A DNA stretch of 64,000 nucleotides from Tenodera sinensis. Taxonomy: Eukaryota; Arthropoda; Insecta; Mantodea; Mantidae. Position numbers and translations under genes: made by a program. Location of the stretch: positions 66,855,287 through 66,919,286 of the forward strand of contig CM060965.1 in NCBI GenBank assembly GCA_030765045.1. Direction: 5' to 3'. The notes under the pieces are model-generated. The model did no database searches. It was not told where the DNA came from and saw only the letters and a list, made by a program, of their open reading frames with translations. The first letter of the stretch is position 1. Each line of letters opens with the position of its first letter. Of the stretch, positions 21,281 through 35,749 are shown one piece after another.

Positions 21281-22886
21281 TATCATTCTTTCTGTGTTCC
21301 TAAACAGGATAATTATTTCAAATTTCAAACGATATTTCCAAAATGATTTCTTCTGCGGCAGCAACGCGCCGGTACCAGCTAGTAGTGCATAAATCTAGTT
21401 CACATATTACACTTGCCTTCTGTTTTCGCTTTCAATCTATGCTCATTTTGTCCAATGCCATTTTAATTCATTATACACTATACACAATACAGTCTACTTT
21501 GCACTAATAGGGATAAGTCATCGGGTTCTGCTCCTGACGTCACTGTGAAAAATCCATGGCTAACGAGAAAGACAGGCTACGGTGCGGAGTTACGTAGTAG
21601 GTAATGAGAATCTGATATATGGCTAACACTGTATACCATAATGATAAAACCGTATCTTTTGTGTGAATTTAACAAGTAATTGTTTGGTTGTTTAGAATAT
21701 CGTTTATTAGGCGATCGTGGTTTTACTTCATTGAGCCATGATTGGACTAGGAGAATTACGTACCTAGTGCCGTAGCTTGTCTTTCGTTAGCCATGGAAAA
21801 CAGTTCAGAGACATTTGCTATACAGGTATGCATACTTTAAAGGAATTTCAATGCGCAAACAAGACGTGAATGCATTCTGACTCGTTTACGGTTTTCTTCC
21901 TAATTTCCCAGCAATAGCGCTCTTCAAACAACAAATGCAAACAAATTTCAGAACTACACTGGAGCTTTGTTTCATATTCAGGACTTTTCTTTTATTGTGA
22001 TAGTTTAAATAACCGCATTTAGAATTCAGGTAGTTTTTTACGTTTACCGCAGTTTACTTCGTTTTCAGGTGAACCTTTCCTCCTTTTTGTTAAGATAGTT
22101 AAAATAATTGCATTTACAATTCAGTTACATTCTTCCTTTTACTCAGGAAGGGAGAAGCCATGGCCTTTGGAAAAGTGGAGCTTTCAAGTTGTTTTTATTT
22201 TCTTCTTAGTAAATGCACATTTCATCATACAGCGAAATATTCATTCATCATATTATGACTATGGTTTCAAACATGCGTAATAATGACGCTTCTAGTGGAA
22301 TACTGCGCAAAGAATAGCCCCAAAGAGGACAAAGCCTCTCATTTCAGAGAGACTATAACCTATGCTTTTTTTACCCATTATAATCATAAACATCAATCCA
22401 TATTCCTCTTTACAATAGCACTGTGTTTTAGCTGCTCTTCTGAGATTGCTTTTCCTCGAATTTCAAACACAAAGCGTGGTTTTTAATTCCCGTGCTGTTT
22501 GTTTGCCCTCTTCCTGTGCCTCTTCTTTGTCCAGCAATCCTTTTGGTCGTGGGCGGCAATGACGGACAAAAAGAAGGAAGCGGCTCCGACCATTTTACGG
22601 TGGGAAGAGTTGCTAACAGCATTTCAGCTGCTAAATAAATAATGAAGGGAAGAAAATGGCAACCCTTCGTTCCCGCCGTTTCCTTATTTTATGGATTGGG
22701 TTCTCACCACGTCTTCGCCTTATCCTCGCAGCTTGTTCACTACACCAAATGATATATTTATCCTTCCCTTTGAAAAATAGGATATTGTTCTTGTAAGCAG
22801 AGGAAACCTTTGTAACTAAATCATAGTTTAAAGGAACTGGTTGCTATGCATGCAGTTTGCATTCGTTCAACTGTGTTTGTACCTAT
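21281..22886. other. Stretch without gene
   Basis: Apart from the foldback at 21553-21797, I see only a local 92-bp-offset duplication (TAAATAACCGCATTTAGAAT near 22005 and AAATAATTGCATTTACAAT near 22100) and short chance ORFs. Confidence 0.45.
21553..21797. mobile_element. Foldback/MITE element, about 245 bp
   Basis: Inverted ends share TCCATGGCTAACGA, AAGACA and GCTACGG (left arm 21553-21600, right arm about 21750-21797) with small indels. The interior is AT-rich without an ORF. Target duplication not resolved. Confidence 0.55.
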
Positions 22887-22889
22887 ATA

Positions 22890-23619
22890 GGGTGTTTTAA
22901 AAGTGTCTGATATTGCAGCAGGAGTAGGGGTTAGTGAAACCTAGAATAAAAATTCCAGTAAACGTATATCCGAAAAGAACTACCTTTTGATATATGAGAC
23001 ATTTTACTTGTGTTGAGTATTTACACCGATAATAGACTTCATTCAACGGATGGATTGATCAAAGAGGTCCAATAGCACGGCGTCCCCATTTGTCGAACCT
23101 CAATTTATTGGATTTTTGGCTATAGGGACTTCTAAGGGAATTGGTGTGTGCCAAACCCATCGGCAATATGCACACGTTACAAAAGCGTGTGGCCAATGCG
23201 TGTGCCCTAAACTGAGACCATCCAGATATGATCGAAAGAGTCCTGGATACTTTGAGAAGAGAAGTTGAAGCATGTGTAAGAATCCATGTTAACTACATGG
23301 AGCATTTCATAGTAGTAACGACATAACGTGCAGATGCTACCAGAGGACAAAATGGCAGGAATCATCACAGCTCCTGTTTGATGTTTATGTATGTTTACCT
23401 AAAAATTGTTCCGTTAACAGTTTGTGACAGTAAAGTGCTCCCTAGATGCGCTTGTTGGATGAGGTCCATTGTCTGGTGCAAGAAGGTACTCACCACAAAT
23501 AAAATGGCTCACATCTCAACAGGTATTTGTTTCCGGACATATGCTTACAGGGACATTTACTCTAGTGTGACCAATCCCAACTCGTGTTGCAATATCAAAC
23601 CCCCCTTTTAAGCATCTGG
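22890..23619 (+). mobile_element. Internally deleted Tc1/mariner-like element
   Basis: Inverted ends are flanked by TA (22888-22889 and 23620-23621). Left TGATATTGCAGCAGGAGT (22908-22925) matches the reverse complement of the right end, TGATATTGCAACACGAGT, and similarity continues on both sides to the terminal GGGTGTTTTAAAAG. The length of about 730 bp is short for an autonomous element, and only the 3' part of a transposase remains. Confidence 0.65.
23042..23317 (+). pseudogene. Transposase C-terminal remnant
   Basis: One frame stays aligned for about 90 codons with only two stops: FNGWIDQRGPIARRPHLSNL, then NLLDFWL-stop-G, then KRVANACALN-stop, and VEACVRIHVNYMEHF. The pattern W-I-x2-RGPI...PDLNPLDF-LWG is typical of transposases in the Tc1/mariner superfamily found in insects. 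The acidic residue of the usual PDLN motif is lost (NLN). Dead gene. Confidence 0.7.
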
Positions 23620-23679
23620 TATATAAATACTAAAGCTCCTTTATTTATTTTATAATTAGGGTTTATTTTTTTAAATGAA

Positions 23680-23990
23680 ATTCTAACAAATTCAATTTGT
23701 CTCCTCGGTTTTTAAAGTGTAGTTTTAAGAAGTTATAGCATATATGTATGCTCTCTGTGTGATTGTGCCAAGGCCAACATAACAATGAAGGATGAAGGCG
23801 CAGCTATCGATTCTCTTATGTACAATCGAATAACAAATGCATGATTAAAATATCGGACAGCAGTGACAATAACATGCAGCGTAGAATATTAAAAACACTA
23901 TATGAATGTTTTAAACTTAGATACATGGCCGAGCATAAATATGTGGTCGTATGAAAGTTGAGTTGAATGGCAATTCCGATGCTCGTATGG
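23680..23990 (+). repeat. Dispersed repeat family I, copy 1
   Basis: Shares ordered blocks with 60125-60425: TTCAATTTGTCT, AGTTATAGCAT, ATGTACAATCGAAT, ACAAAT, TCGGACA, CAGTGACA, CTTAGATACA and GTCGTATGAA. Non-coding and divergent. The following 24000-24920 has nothing I recognise. Confidence 0.6.
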
Positions 23991-24924
23991 ATATTATGGA
24001 ACTCTACCTACATCACGTTAATCGACATAGACGTTTGTAGAAATGGTTTTATTACTTGTTTGCTATAGGCATACTGCGAATAGGAAGATACAGTGGACTT
24101 AAGCGATAGTCAAATCTTTTAAAAGATGGTCGCTATATGATGCCCTTGAAATTTCAAAACGAATATTACTTTTCATCAACTTCCGACCCTTACTCAATTT
24201 CATACGGACAATAGTACTTACGTGCCTTCAGCGATGTAAGGAGCATGGTCATTGTTCGAAATGACCACTACTCGTACTCTGCATTTGGTGTTTTAAGGAA
24301 GAAGTTTAGATAAGCTACATCAGTTACTATCGGTTTTACTTAGTACCTTCTGTGACTTTTGGAGATCCAGTTTCTCACCAAAAGTACTCTTAACAATAAT
24401 TTCACTGGTCGACTGGTTGGAAGGATACTCTTATTTTAACCCTTTACCTGCTGCCTAAGTTCTCTAATGCGAATGGCGTGTATTGTGATAAAACATTCTT
24501 TCATATTGCACGCAGTCTTGCGTGTCAGATAATGGAGTAGCTTTCCCCTACTTCTGAACTGAAGCTAATATAATATTTATTAGATGTTCTGGAATACTGA
24601 GTTCGCGCCAAATAACAAGAATACGCATCAGAACTGTTCTATGTGTCGAAGAATGCGCTGTCATTCAGCAGGATCAGCCTATTGATCACCAGTGCCCGGA
24701 TTCAAGTGACATGTCAGTTTTTAATTGTTGTTTCATAGGTATTGCTCACGTGTACATAAAATGCCCTTTTCTATTTTTGCTACATTTTTCTCGTTTTTAG
24801 CTTATTATTGTCATTTTGTTGCTATTGTATTCTTATTTTCTTCCAATTACATTTGTAAATTTCTATAGCATTCATCTTTTATATAAGGATACATTTTCAA
24901 ATATCTGAAACTACCTCATTCGGC

Positions 24925-25262
24925 AGGTCGTCTCCTTAGCGCGGTGGTAGCGGTACTGCTTACCCAGCGGGGAACCCAGGTTCAATTTCCGTCACCGGGG
25001 TGGAGATTTTCTCCCGCTGGGGACCTGATCCGGGATGCATTCAGCCTCGTTAGGTCTCTGAGGGGCCAAAGTTACTTGAATGAAAAGTACCGGCCCCAGG
25101 TCCAGAAGATCGCATAACCGGCCGGCAGAGGCCGGTACGCTGACGATGTACCACCTCCAGTACTGCACCCCACTTATGACGACTATGGTAAGCAGAGGTG
25201 AGGGACGCAGCGGTCGGGCGGTAGGCCTTGGTCTGGATGGGTAGTCGTGCAATGGGGTTATG
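24925..25262 (+). mobile_element. tRNA-derived SINE B, copy 1
   Basis: A box region TTAGCGCGGTGGTAGCGG, B box GGTTCAATTTCC, then GGGGTGGAGATTTTCTCC, GCCTCGTTAGGTCTC and the end block GGACGCAGCGGTCGGGCGG. The same order is seen at 53281 (plus) and, on the minus strand, at 47256-47812 and 50955-51255. Confidence 0.75.
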
Positions 25263-25274
25263 TCAGCTCCTTTG

Positions 25275-25440
25275 AATGAGAGAAGTGGTTCCGCGGTGAC
25301 ATGTGAGGCGCGCATTCCGGAGGTCGTGGGTTCGATTCTGCGGCTTATCTTCCTGACCCATGGGTTTTTTTCGGAGTTTTCCAGGGTCATCAGACAAATG
25401 TTGGGAAGGTCATCAAATCCCCGAACTTCCCGTGCCTCAA
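25275..25440 (+). mobile_element. tRNA-like SINE C, copy 2
   Basis: B box GGGTTCGATTCTGCGG (25329-25344), then CCATGGGTTTTTTTCGG, TTTTCCAGGGTCATCAG and AATGTTGGGAAGG, in the same order as at 8886-8975. It follows SINE B almost directly. Confidence 0.55.
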
Positions 25441-25631
25441 TTTTTCATTTCACCTTTATTTCAATGCAGTCTTTCACGTTCGGAAGTATTGGCGATGGGC
25501 AAATTTTGCGCTGCTGTGTTGGGACCTTGCGAATTGTAACTGCTGTTCTTGCGGATGGGTGGCGTTGTAGTCGTCTGACCGCTGGTTGCTTGGCTGAGCC
25601 CTGCTATCGAGATGAATCTCCAGCACACGCT

Positions 25632-25757
25632 AGGGGCCCTCACGCTGGCTCGCGTTACTCGTCCGGGTTCCAGCACGGCCGTAGAGCGCTCTCACTTCAT
25701 TCCTTCCTCGCAGGATTTTACATACAATAGCATCAACTGTTGGCTCAGTGTGGAATC
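25632..25757 (+). repeat. Dispersed repeat family H, copy 1
   Basis: Matches 45941-46068: CGTAGAG-GCTCTCA, TTCAT-CCTTCCTC, ATACAATAG and TGGCTCA-TGTGGA in order. Function unknown. Confidence 0.6.
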
Positions 25758-25769
25758 CCCTCCGTAAAT

Positions 25770-28120
25770 ACCGTATCCTCTATACCTCTACCTCCTTTAC
25801 TCCCATTCTTGAGTGATAAGAACCGCATCTGTTTAGTAGGTAGTCTGGAAAGGATTGTTTAAGGATACTGATGTGGCATTTTCAGAGTAGTTGATATCAT
25901 CACAGTTAATTCATGTGCCAAACAAGGTCTAAGACGGGTCAGTTTCCGTTTATTGCATTAATGAGTACATATGAACTCGAAAGAAATACTGCTACAGTTT
26001 GTAATACTTGATTAAAAACAAGTTTCTTTTTAGGTTCTTCAAAGAAGAATATCGATCAAATAATATGAAGTCATAATTAATTTCTAAATTATACCCACAT
26101 TATTTTGCTACCTATCATTTCAATTGTGTGGAAGTTATACCCATGTATAAATTAATTTGAAACTTTCTGGACACTAATTTTAATATATTAAACAATTCTC
26201 AGTTTAAGGTTATTTTTTGTAATTAATGCAATTTTTTGAGCTAGTTACTGTACAGGTATTTTTGCAAACATTTTAGTTCATCAAATTCCGAACCCTGTTG
26301 ATGGCAAAATAGCCAGTGGAAGTGAAGGCTGCCTTAAAGAGAAAACATGATTCAAAATTGGATACCGCTCCTCTTGGCTGGACCCCTAGGCTAACCTCAA
26401 CCGGTTGTTGAGGTAGTTGTTGGGAGATTTTCAACCACATATAGTGACTGTTCTATATTTTATAGAAATAGGCAATACCTTGTTTAACGCAAAACGCGAT
26501 ATTGTAGTGGAGCTAAAAGACATCAAATCAACTTTCAAAAATCGCATTCTAGAAACAAGATTAAAGCACGCTCTTCCAGTCAGCTCAGCATCGAACTCGA
26601 GCACAAATTTCCTTTTTCTGTACCTACATCATCGCAGCCCCCCCCCCCTTCGGTATTGTACTTTGGAAGCATATTCTTTACAACTGTAAATCTGTAGATG
26701 TTTCAGAAATGTTTACAAGCGTTGTTAGTAAGCCAAGAATGCCTAGGAAATGTAGCGTGAACATCCAGATTTTCTCTTTGTCAAGTTGAAAGGATGTTCG
26801 GATTCAACTTTCCGACAAAGGGGAAGGGAACGAAGAGGAGAAATGTTTTCACAAGAGCGGAAAATTTGAATGTGTTCTGCACTAGAGCTGATAAGCCTTG
26901 CAGCATTTCAGATTACGCATTGTTGGAGGCGTAAATATGCTAATCTATATTCGTAGCGTCTTAGGAAAACAGAGTAGCCTACTTTTCAAACAAAAATATA
27001 ATGTACCTATGAACGAAAAAAGGCAGCCTAAAATATCTCTGCAGGATTAATATGGTTGTGCTTTTTGTTGTTAGGATCTTTGTAATTGTGAGGCACATTC
27101 TCCTGTGAAACCTGTTAGGAGTGAAAAATAATCAGTGACCTAAGTTCCTCGCCCACAATACGTGAAAAGTTGTACTTTCGTATAGAAAGAGAAATACAAA
27201 ATCGTATGTGGAACTTCATTTGAAACTGTTATTCCGAAATGGGAGAATAGAATTGATGGTTCTACAGATAATACTTCTTAAACATATTTGATTTTGACCA
27301 GATGACATCTCCGGGTGTCGTCGCCCTACGTGGTCTAGGGCAGTGCAGGCCTTTCCTTCAGTCGGAGGTGAGTCAGCTAGTGCCTCAGACGTGTAGAATC
27401 ACAACCAGATAGCATCGATTGACAGGTGATTCCATGGCAGTTTCTAGGAAATCGTAACGATTCATGTTTCGTAATGAATGATGGTTACAAATGGAAATCA
27501 TTCTTCCACAAAATATTACCGCCTCAAGCGTTCCACAAAACAAGGTTGGGATTTATTTCAGCCTTTGCCCTTTGGCAAGTAGACTGCGAATGTTTGCCTC
27601 TAACCTGATGTCCGTTTTTGGGTCTTCATATATTTATGAACAGAGTTTCTCCAAATTGAACTACATTAAAAGTCTGCATGGCAGTGGGTTATGCACGATC
27701 ACTTGTTGGTATATTCTAAGGCTACTTCGATTTTGTCGCCAAATATTAATAGACTTATTAAACGTAAGCAGTACCAAATAAGTCACTACTGAAAAGATGT
27801 TTATAGCATAAGATTTGAAAGTGCTTTCGTAAATCAAATGTAACGTACTTATAACCAAACCGCCACTGTAACACAATGCACGTCTGAATGTTAGTGACAC
27901 AATCCGCATAAAGTGGAAGAAGGTAAATCCAACCTGCCGTCTTTCACAAACGTTGGACATCACTAGTCATGGGGTAACACGCTAGTCTCTGGTTGCCAAG
28001 GTCGCGGGTTCAAACAAAATTAATAAAATATATCTCCGGGTATTCAAACTTCCATAGTAAATTCTGTACTTCCAAAACGTTCCCTACTTCTACAGTTTTG
28101 TACAGCACAAATTGTCATAA
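25770..28120. other. Stretch without recognisable gene
   Basis: Short chance ORFs only (up to 100 codons). A run of 10 C lies at 26639-26648. No motif or repeat family was recognised. Confidence 0.45.
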
Positions 28121-28122
28121 GT

Positions 28123-28218
28123 AATCTAACTCTAGGTTGTGTTATTACGAAAAAATCGTGAGCGACTGCAAGTTGCGAGTGATTTTGTCTAAAGAATAAC
28201 ACAACCTCGAGTTAGATT
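28123..28218. repeat. 96-bp near-perfect hairpin
   Basis: Arms AATCTAACTC-AGGTTGTG and its reverse complement (23 bp, one mismatch) enclose a second, weaker inverted repeat (ATCGTGAGCGACT against AGTTGCGAGTGAT). The whole unit is one long stem. It could be a minute foldback element or a structured RNA; there is no evidence for transcription. Confidence 0.65.
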
Positions 28219-28219
28219 T

Positions 28220-31140
28220 GGTTTAACTGTTTTAGCGAGTAATACAAGAACAGAAGATAATAAAACTCCAAATACGAACTACGGAATATATTAAATAACC
28301 TCAGTTATATTCTTACAAAGCAAGGCCTTCTGCAGTTTAATGGATTGTTATAAATATCATATCTTTAAGTTAAAATTTCTTTGGAACTATGCAAAATGAA
28401 GTCCTAGTTATAACAGCTGCTGTTAATAAACAAGGTTATATAATATAAATCATAAGTAAATTAAACTTTAGTAATGTAAGCTACAAGTACTTAGTTTTAA
28501 GATTTACTTTTAGCTAAATTTAACAAAATTTAATGGGAACTTTAAAACAATTATTAAAATTAAAAGCTTTTGGAATTTCTTGTTCCAATAAATAGATGTA
28601 TTGTTTTAATTTGTTGATGGATATTCTCTTGTGAGCTCTGTATTCCGCAATTTGCTGATTATTTTAGAATGATGGTGTTCATTAGTTTGAAGGTATGATT
28701 TGAGGGCAGATGCGTTTGAATGACATCTTTGTTAGCTTTTGTTCCCCAAATCGTTCCATAGCTGCCGCAATTCTTACACGGTTTCTGTTTACACTAATCG
28801 CACGATTGCTGCTGTATCGATAGATTGGCCAAAGAAGTTATGTGCGGAAATATATTTAACTGCAAATTTTAACATTGAAAGCAGAACTGAAAATCTGTTG
28901 GCAACACTGACCGGAAGGCGTAAATTATCAGGAAAGCGTTGATTACCGGGCCATGAGCTAAATAGTCACAGCTAAATAATAACCAAATCAAGCCAAACTA
29001 AACTTCTTTATGAAACAAGTTTCCTGGTGTCGACGGATCTGCCAACCTTTCACTTTAAGCTGCAGCGGTTTTTCAGCTCTTACGGTTAGAATGATATGAA
29101 ATAGAATGCCGTGACATTATAATTGCCCATTTATTTTTCAGTAATTAATTTGAAAATACGTTTTGACTATATGGGAAATATTCCTTCACAGACATAGGGC
29201 TATCGTTTTTAAGCATATTTAAAAACCTTTGGTCAGAGCCGGGTGCGAACCGCTGCCATAGGATCAGTAGACCAGCGGCTGACAAATGTATAGTGCTTTG
29301 AGCGATAATCAAATATTTTAAAGCTTTGTAATTCGGTTCTTCTTGCACAGCTAAGATATTAAAAAATGAACAACGATCTTCCGTTTTTGGAAAGTATAAG
29401 TTTTGCAAGTATAAGAGTAACAAATCAAAACCTCTCTAATTCAGCGGATTTCGTTTCTCATTTGGATTAGCAATTCCCAAGGCGTATGTATAGTTGCAGG
29501 AAAATGGCCATACTTGGTATAAAATAAAGCGTCCCAAAAAGGGTGGTAGGGTTGCTTCCAAGCTCTAGAAGAGGCGACATCGACTTCAAACAGCACTTAT
29601 AAAGTAATTAAATTATCTATTTTTCTTTCACTTTTATCATAGTAGCCCAAATTTAGCCCAAATTTCAGGAAGTCCGTACGAGACTCTCCTACAAATTTTT
29701 AACCTTTAGGCGAATCGTTGCAAGTGCGGAGTGAATTTCTGTCACACACATTTTGAACGAAATTAGCCGATATTCAAATTTGACGGGATTCTGCATAGAA
29801 TTAAACACAGTGACGATAAAGACCTTCCCAACAAAAGTTGATTTCTTTGTAACTGTTTCAGCTAAAGAAATATTGCAGTGAAAGACATACACAATTGAGT
29901 GCAAACGAGCGGATGGAAATGAATGCCCCATTTATTATTTTTATTTTATTGTCATAGCCATTAGAAGAGCAATACAACCATAATAGAATTCGGGCAATGG
30001 GCGAAGGCTTGTTAATGTGTTTATAGACTTCCATTCCAAACAGTTGCTGCGTGGTTAATGATTTGTGCCCCTGTGTGTTATGAGAGACTTTGTTCCATTA
30101 CCCGACGGTTAAAATGCTGGTGTACCTTAGCTGCAATGTGATTGAATGGCAAATTATGTCTGTCTTTAAATGCATTGTCACAAGTTGACACATCTTACGC
30201 CCATCTAATAATTCAGATTTGTTTGGACAACTCTTAAAACAGTACAAAAGCTACCATTAGAAATAACTAAAGGCCTTTGGAATTTTGTAGCTTTACAAAT
30301 CAGCACATCACTCAACGTAGTAAAATCACACACTGTAGGTACTGTAGGCCTCTGACGAAAAAGAAAGTCTGAAGGGCGTGCTACTCCCTAGAGGGGAAAG
30401 GAGAAACAGTAGCACATGACAGCTCACGGTGATGTCATAAATAGATCTACTACAATCTGCCTCAAACTAGAACGATCCTGTTGTAAACATATGGAGGGGA
30501 GAAAGAGAGACGGACACCGTAACGGAACATTTCAGGCCAGTGATTGATGGAGGGTAATTCATGGGTGTTTAGAGACGTTATTGTGCGATAAAAGACGGAA
30601 TAATAAATAAATAAACAAGTAAATAAAAGTTTATTTATGCCCAATGCACTTGAAATTCAAAATACACATATTGCTTGTTACTGGTTTGTTTACTGTGCGA
30701 CAAACTTTTGTCGGTCCGTCACGTGCTGCTAGTGTCTCCCTGGCACACTTTCGCAACTACCTCTCAGACTTGTAGAGGTCCTGGCGGGCGATAAAATAGC
30801 GGTCATAAGAGTTTAGTTTTTAGAAATGGTAAACATGAACCTAAGGATTTAGAATTTTAGATATCGATATTTCATATCTTTTAGACATGCCTACAAATTT
30901 ATTTTAATTCTAGTTTTTGCCTCATTTGTTTTGAATATTTATCTATATTTGTGCTTTTACTAGGATTTTTATTTTATATTTAAAATTATCTCTGCCGTTT
31001 GCCATGATCCATTGTATAAGAGCGCTGATGACCAAGTAGTTGAGCGACTTTAAAAATTACACCATTTTATGGGTTTGAATGATGCTTTTTTCAAGTGAGA
31101 AGTCGATCATCGTTGTTTCTCGTGGTGTTAAGGAACATGG
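28220..31140. other. Stretch without gene; SINE and P fragments
   Basis: Contains a tRNA-like minus-strand remnant at about 29232-29282 (GAGCCGGGTGCGAACCGC) and an inverted family P piece at 29295-29410 (TTTTAAAGCTTTG, AAAAAATGAACAACGAT). Otherwise AT-rich with nothing recognised. Confidence 0.45.
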
Positions 31141-31300
31141 GATTTTAATGCCATCACATAGCAAACAGTTTTTAAAAATCTCACTCGCTTTAGCGTCTGT
31201 ATTCTTGCTCTCTTAGAATATACGAGTATGTGCAATTAAAGTTTATCTCGATTAACAAAAAGACGACACAAAATTAAGTTTTTGTAAGAATATGAGTTGT
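31140..31300 (+). repeat. Family J, longest copy
   Basis: TTTTTAAAAATCTCACTCGC, then GTGCAATTAAAGTTTATCTC, then AAGTTTTTGTAAGAATATGA, matching pieces at 12255-12340, 12785-12850 and 15620-15760. Confidence 0.5.
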
Positions 31301-31527
31301 AGAGAAAGTTACTTGAATACAACATCGGATTTTTTTACAGTAGGTAATACTTTGTTCAGTTGTCTAACCTTACTTAAAAAGGTTTTAACGTCTCTTAAAC
31401 GGTTAGGTCACATCGGGTGATGAATGAAATGGTTGAAATGATGCTCAAAGGAGCCCGGGATTCATATAGCTTAGAATTACATTCAACTTTTATGATAAGG
31501 GAAAACCCCATATGAAAACCTTATCCA

Positions 31528-31612
31528 GGTGATTAATCTTAACCGAGATTGGAACTCGGAACCCCTTAAATGTGAGGCAGACACGCTACCACCACACCAC
31601 AGATCTGGGCCA
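31528..31612 (-). mobile_element. tRNA-like SINE remnant
   Basis: The minus strand carries GTGTGGTGGTAGCGTGTCTG (A box like) and GAGTTCCAATCTCGG (B box like). A similar remnant is at 42760-42835. No tail or duplication is resolved. Confidence 0.4.
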
Positions 31613-31766
31613 AATGTTTTCTTGTTTTCTTTTTAAAACGGTCAAAAGATCATATGCACAAAATGTATATTGCACATAGTATTAAGAAAGTAAAACGAAT
31701 TCCAGCAAATATCGTTGGTAGTAGCAACAAATAGAAACATGTTTTACAGATTCACTTTTAAAATGA

Positions 31767-31950
<184 letters not shown>

Positions 31951-32935
31951 CGAGAGACAATATTTTTATAAACAGCTATTACTAATCCCACGCGAATTTC
32001 ACGTATAATTCCAACAAAATATGTTTCAAAGCGTTAAGGAAAAGGTTAAATATCGTTTTAGCGTGTTCGTTACTCATTGTATACGTGGAGGCGTTTTTCA
32101 TATCAAAATCAGAGCTTCCATTACGCCCCTGCTGAAACAATGCTGCTGCAATTGGATTTTCAGGAATATCTGATAAACCGCTACTTGCCTCAGAAAGGGA
32201 CGGAAACAGGCCCGATAGTATGTTGTGCTTTATAGATGCTGCTCACAGAACCAAATAACGCAACAAAAGCACAATGGGAAGGAGGAACAACGAGACAGTT
32301 TAATGAAGACAAAACGTTTTTGTGGATGCGTTTTCTTCTCCCGATTTCTATACGTTATAAAGCTACAGACCACTAGCGCCTTTGAAACACAGGCGGCCTA
32401 TTGATGTTGAAGCTAATTAAGTTAGCAAACAATAGCTCATTGTTTTGAAAACTTTATGACGCACATGTAATGAACACGATAGTTTATGTTAAGAGCTTTT
32501 CTTTACAAAGGCAGAAAGCATACTGTAATTTATATTAAAGACACGTACTGAAACATTCACTGCTGATTAATATACGTTACCTGTGAAGGCTTTTACGACC
32601 GCAGTTAATTCTTCTTAAGGTCTCATCAGAAATTTCAAGCTATATCCAATTTTGGTTTATCATGCAGATGTAGTTGAATATATATTAATCAAAATTGTTA
32701 TATAACAAATAGAGAACGAAAGTTTTGCATTATCAATAATTTAGGTTATGGCGATTGTATTAATAAGCGCTGTTTTATTCACAGAACATCTTGATGTCGA
32801 ATTTAAAACAAAAATGCGACACCTAACCTGTTTTTGGCACGACCTTTTAGTACTGGGTTTAATTAACATTAAAATTACATGTAACACAAGTTGCTTATAA
32901 AGGAGTTATGCTGTTTCCATACATCAGTACATACA

Positions 32936-34711
<1,776 letters not shown>

Positions 34712-35171
34712 TTTGGTTTCTGTTTGGAGACAGTATGAAAAAGTATCAAAAGAAGCAATAGTAACTAGAGAGAAAGAAACTGGACTCGAAGAATGGCAAC
34801 AACAATGGACAGCATCAAGGAAAGGAGCAGTAACCAAAGAATATTTCCCATCCGTGAGAAGAAGATTAAAGCAACGGTTACCAATATCTCCGGACTTCAC
34901 AGCAATGATAACAGGACATGGAAAGCTAAGATCATATTGTCACAGGTTTGGATTTTTAGATAACCCAATGTGCAAATGTGAAGAAGAGGACCAAACAGTA
35001 AACCACATTATATTTCGATGCAAAATTCTAAACAACCAGAGAAACGCCATGATTAGGAAAATACAAAGTAAAGGTGCTACTTGGCCCATAAACAAAGAAG
35101 AACTTGGAAACAATTTCATACAACCTTTCGTTAACTTCATTAATGCTATACAATTCACAGAAATAGAATGA
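34712..35171 (+). pseudogene. R1-like ORF2 C-terminus
   Basis: An open frame of about 150 codons ending at 35169-35171. Segments LEEWQQQWTASRKG, EYFPSVRRRL, MITGHGKLRSYCHRFGF and the knuckle MCKCEEEDQTVNHIIFRC (C-x-C...H-x4-C) are the C-terminal region, after RT and RNase H-like domains, of R1/Jockey-type ORF2 proteins. The only ATG (34713) is at the inversion junction, so no natural start exists. Downstream AT-rich sequence to about 35545 is probably its 3' UTR. Confidence 0.85.
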
Positions 35172-35545
35172 CTTAAGTTCAAATATATATATAATTTCTA
35201 CTCCTTACCAAAATTGCAATCAGTATCATTGTCCAAACACATTTCAATACTCTACTGCTGTTACGAGTATAATAATATTTGCCTTTCACTATATGATAAG
35301 TACCAGATTTATGATTTGTAGAATAGCATTAGGTTAAAGAAATAAGGTCAAACAAAATAAAATAGCATTAAACAACAAACATCAAATAAAAAAAACTGTA
35401 AATATCACAATAGAGAAGTATTCAATTAGACTAAGGTAGATAAAAAATTAGAGGTAAATAAAAATGTAAATGTTCAAATAGAACATCACCAACAATATGT
35501 ACATGTATATAAAATGTAAATTGTATGTAAATAAATAAATGCAAG
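35172..35545 (+). mobile_element. Probable 3' UTR and tail of the R1-like element
   Basis: AT-rich, with ACAAAATAAAATAGCATTAA at 35353-35372 and AATAAATAAATG near 35529-35541. No poly(A) end or target duplication was identified, so the 3' limit is approximate. Confidence 0.4.
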
Positions 35546-35581
35546 CATTTAGTATTCATATGGAATGGGGCATGCATTAAA

Positions 35582-35748
35582 AACACACACACACACACAC
35601 ACACACACCTTTTTCTAAAAATGCTCTTTTTGGATTCAGGGGCCTTCAAAACATATGTATATTTCCGGTCAATTCCCGACGTCGAATTTTTGGGTGAACA
35701 TAATACTTCCTCTACTTACCTACTATACATAGTAGAGAAAGTAAAAAG
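35582..35748 (-). repeat. Repeat family P, copy 3
   Basis: Reverse orientation. (CA)n at 35582-35608 is followed by CCTTTTTCTAAAAATGCTC, GGATTCAGGGG, CGACGTCGAATTTTTGGG and TACTTCCTCTACTTACC, ending in a hairpin with AGTAGAGAAAGTA. Like copy 1 it contains only the part up to the GT/CA position. Confidence 0.75.
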
Positions 35749-35749
35749 T

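Noticed and set aside
24992..25730. 132- and 156-codon ORFs
   Set aside because: They overlap SINE B, SINE C and repeat H and are GC-rich chance frames.
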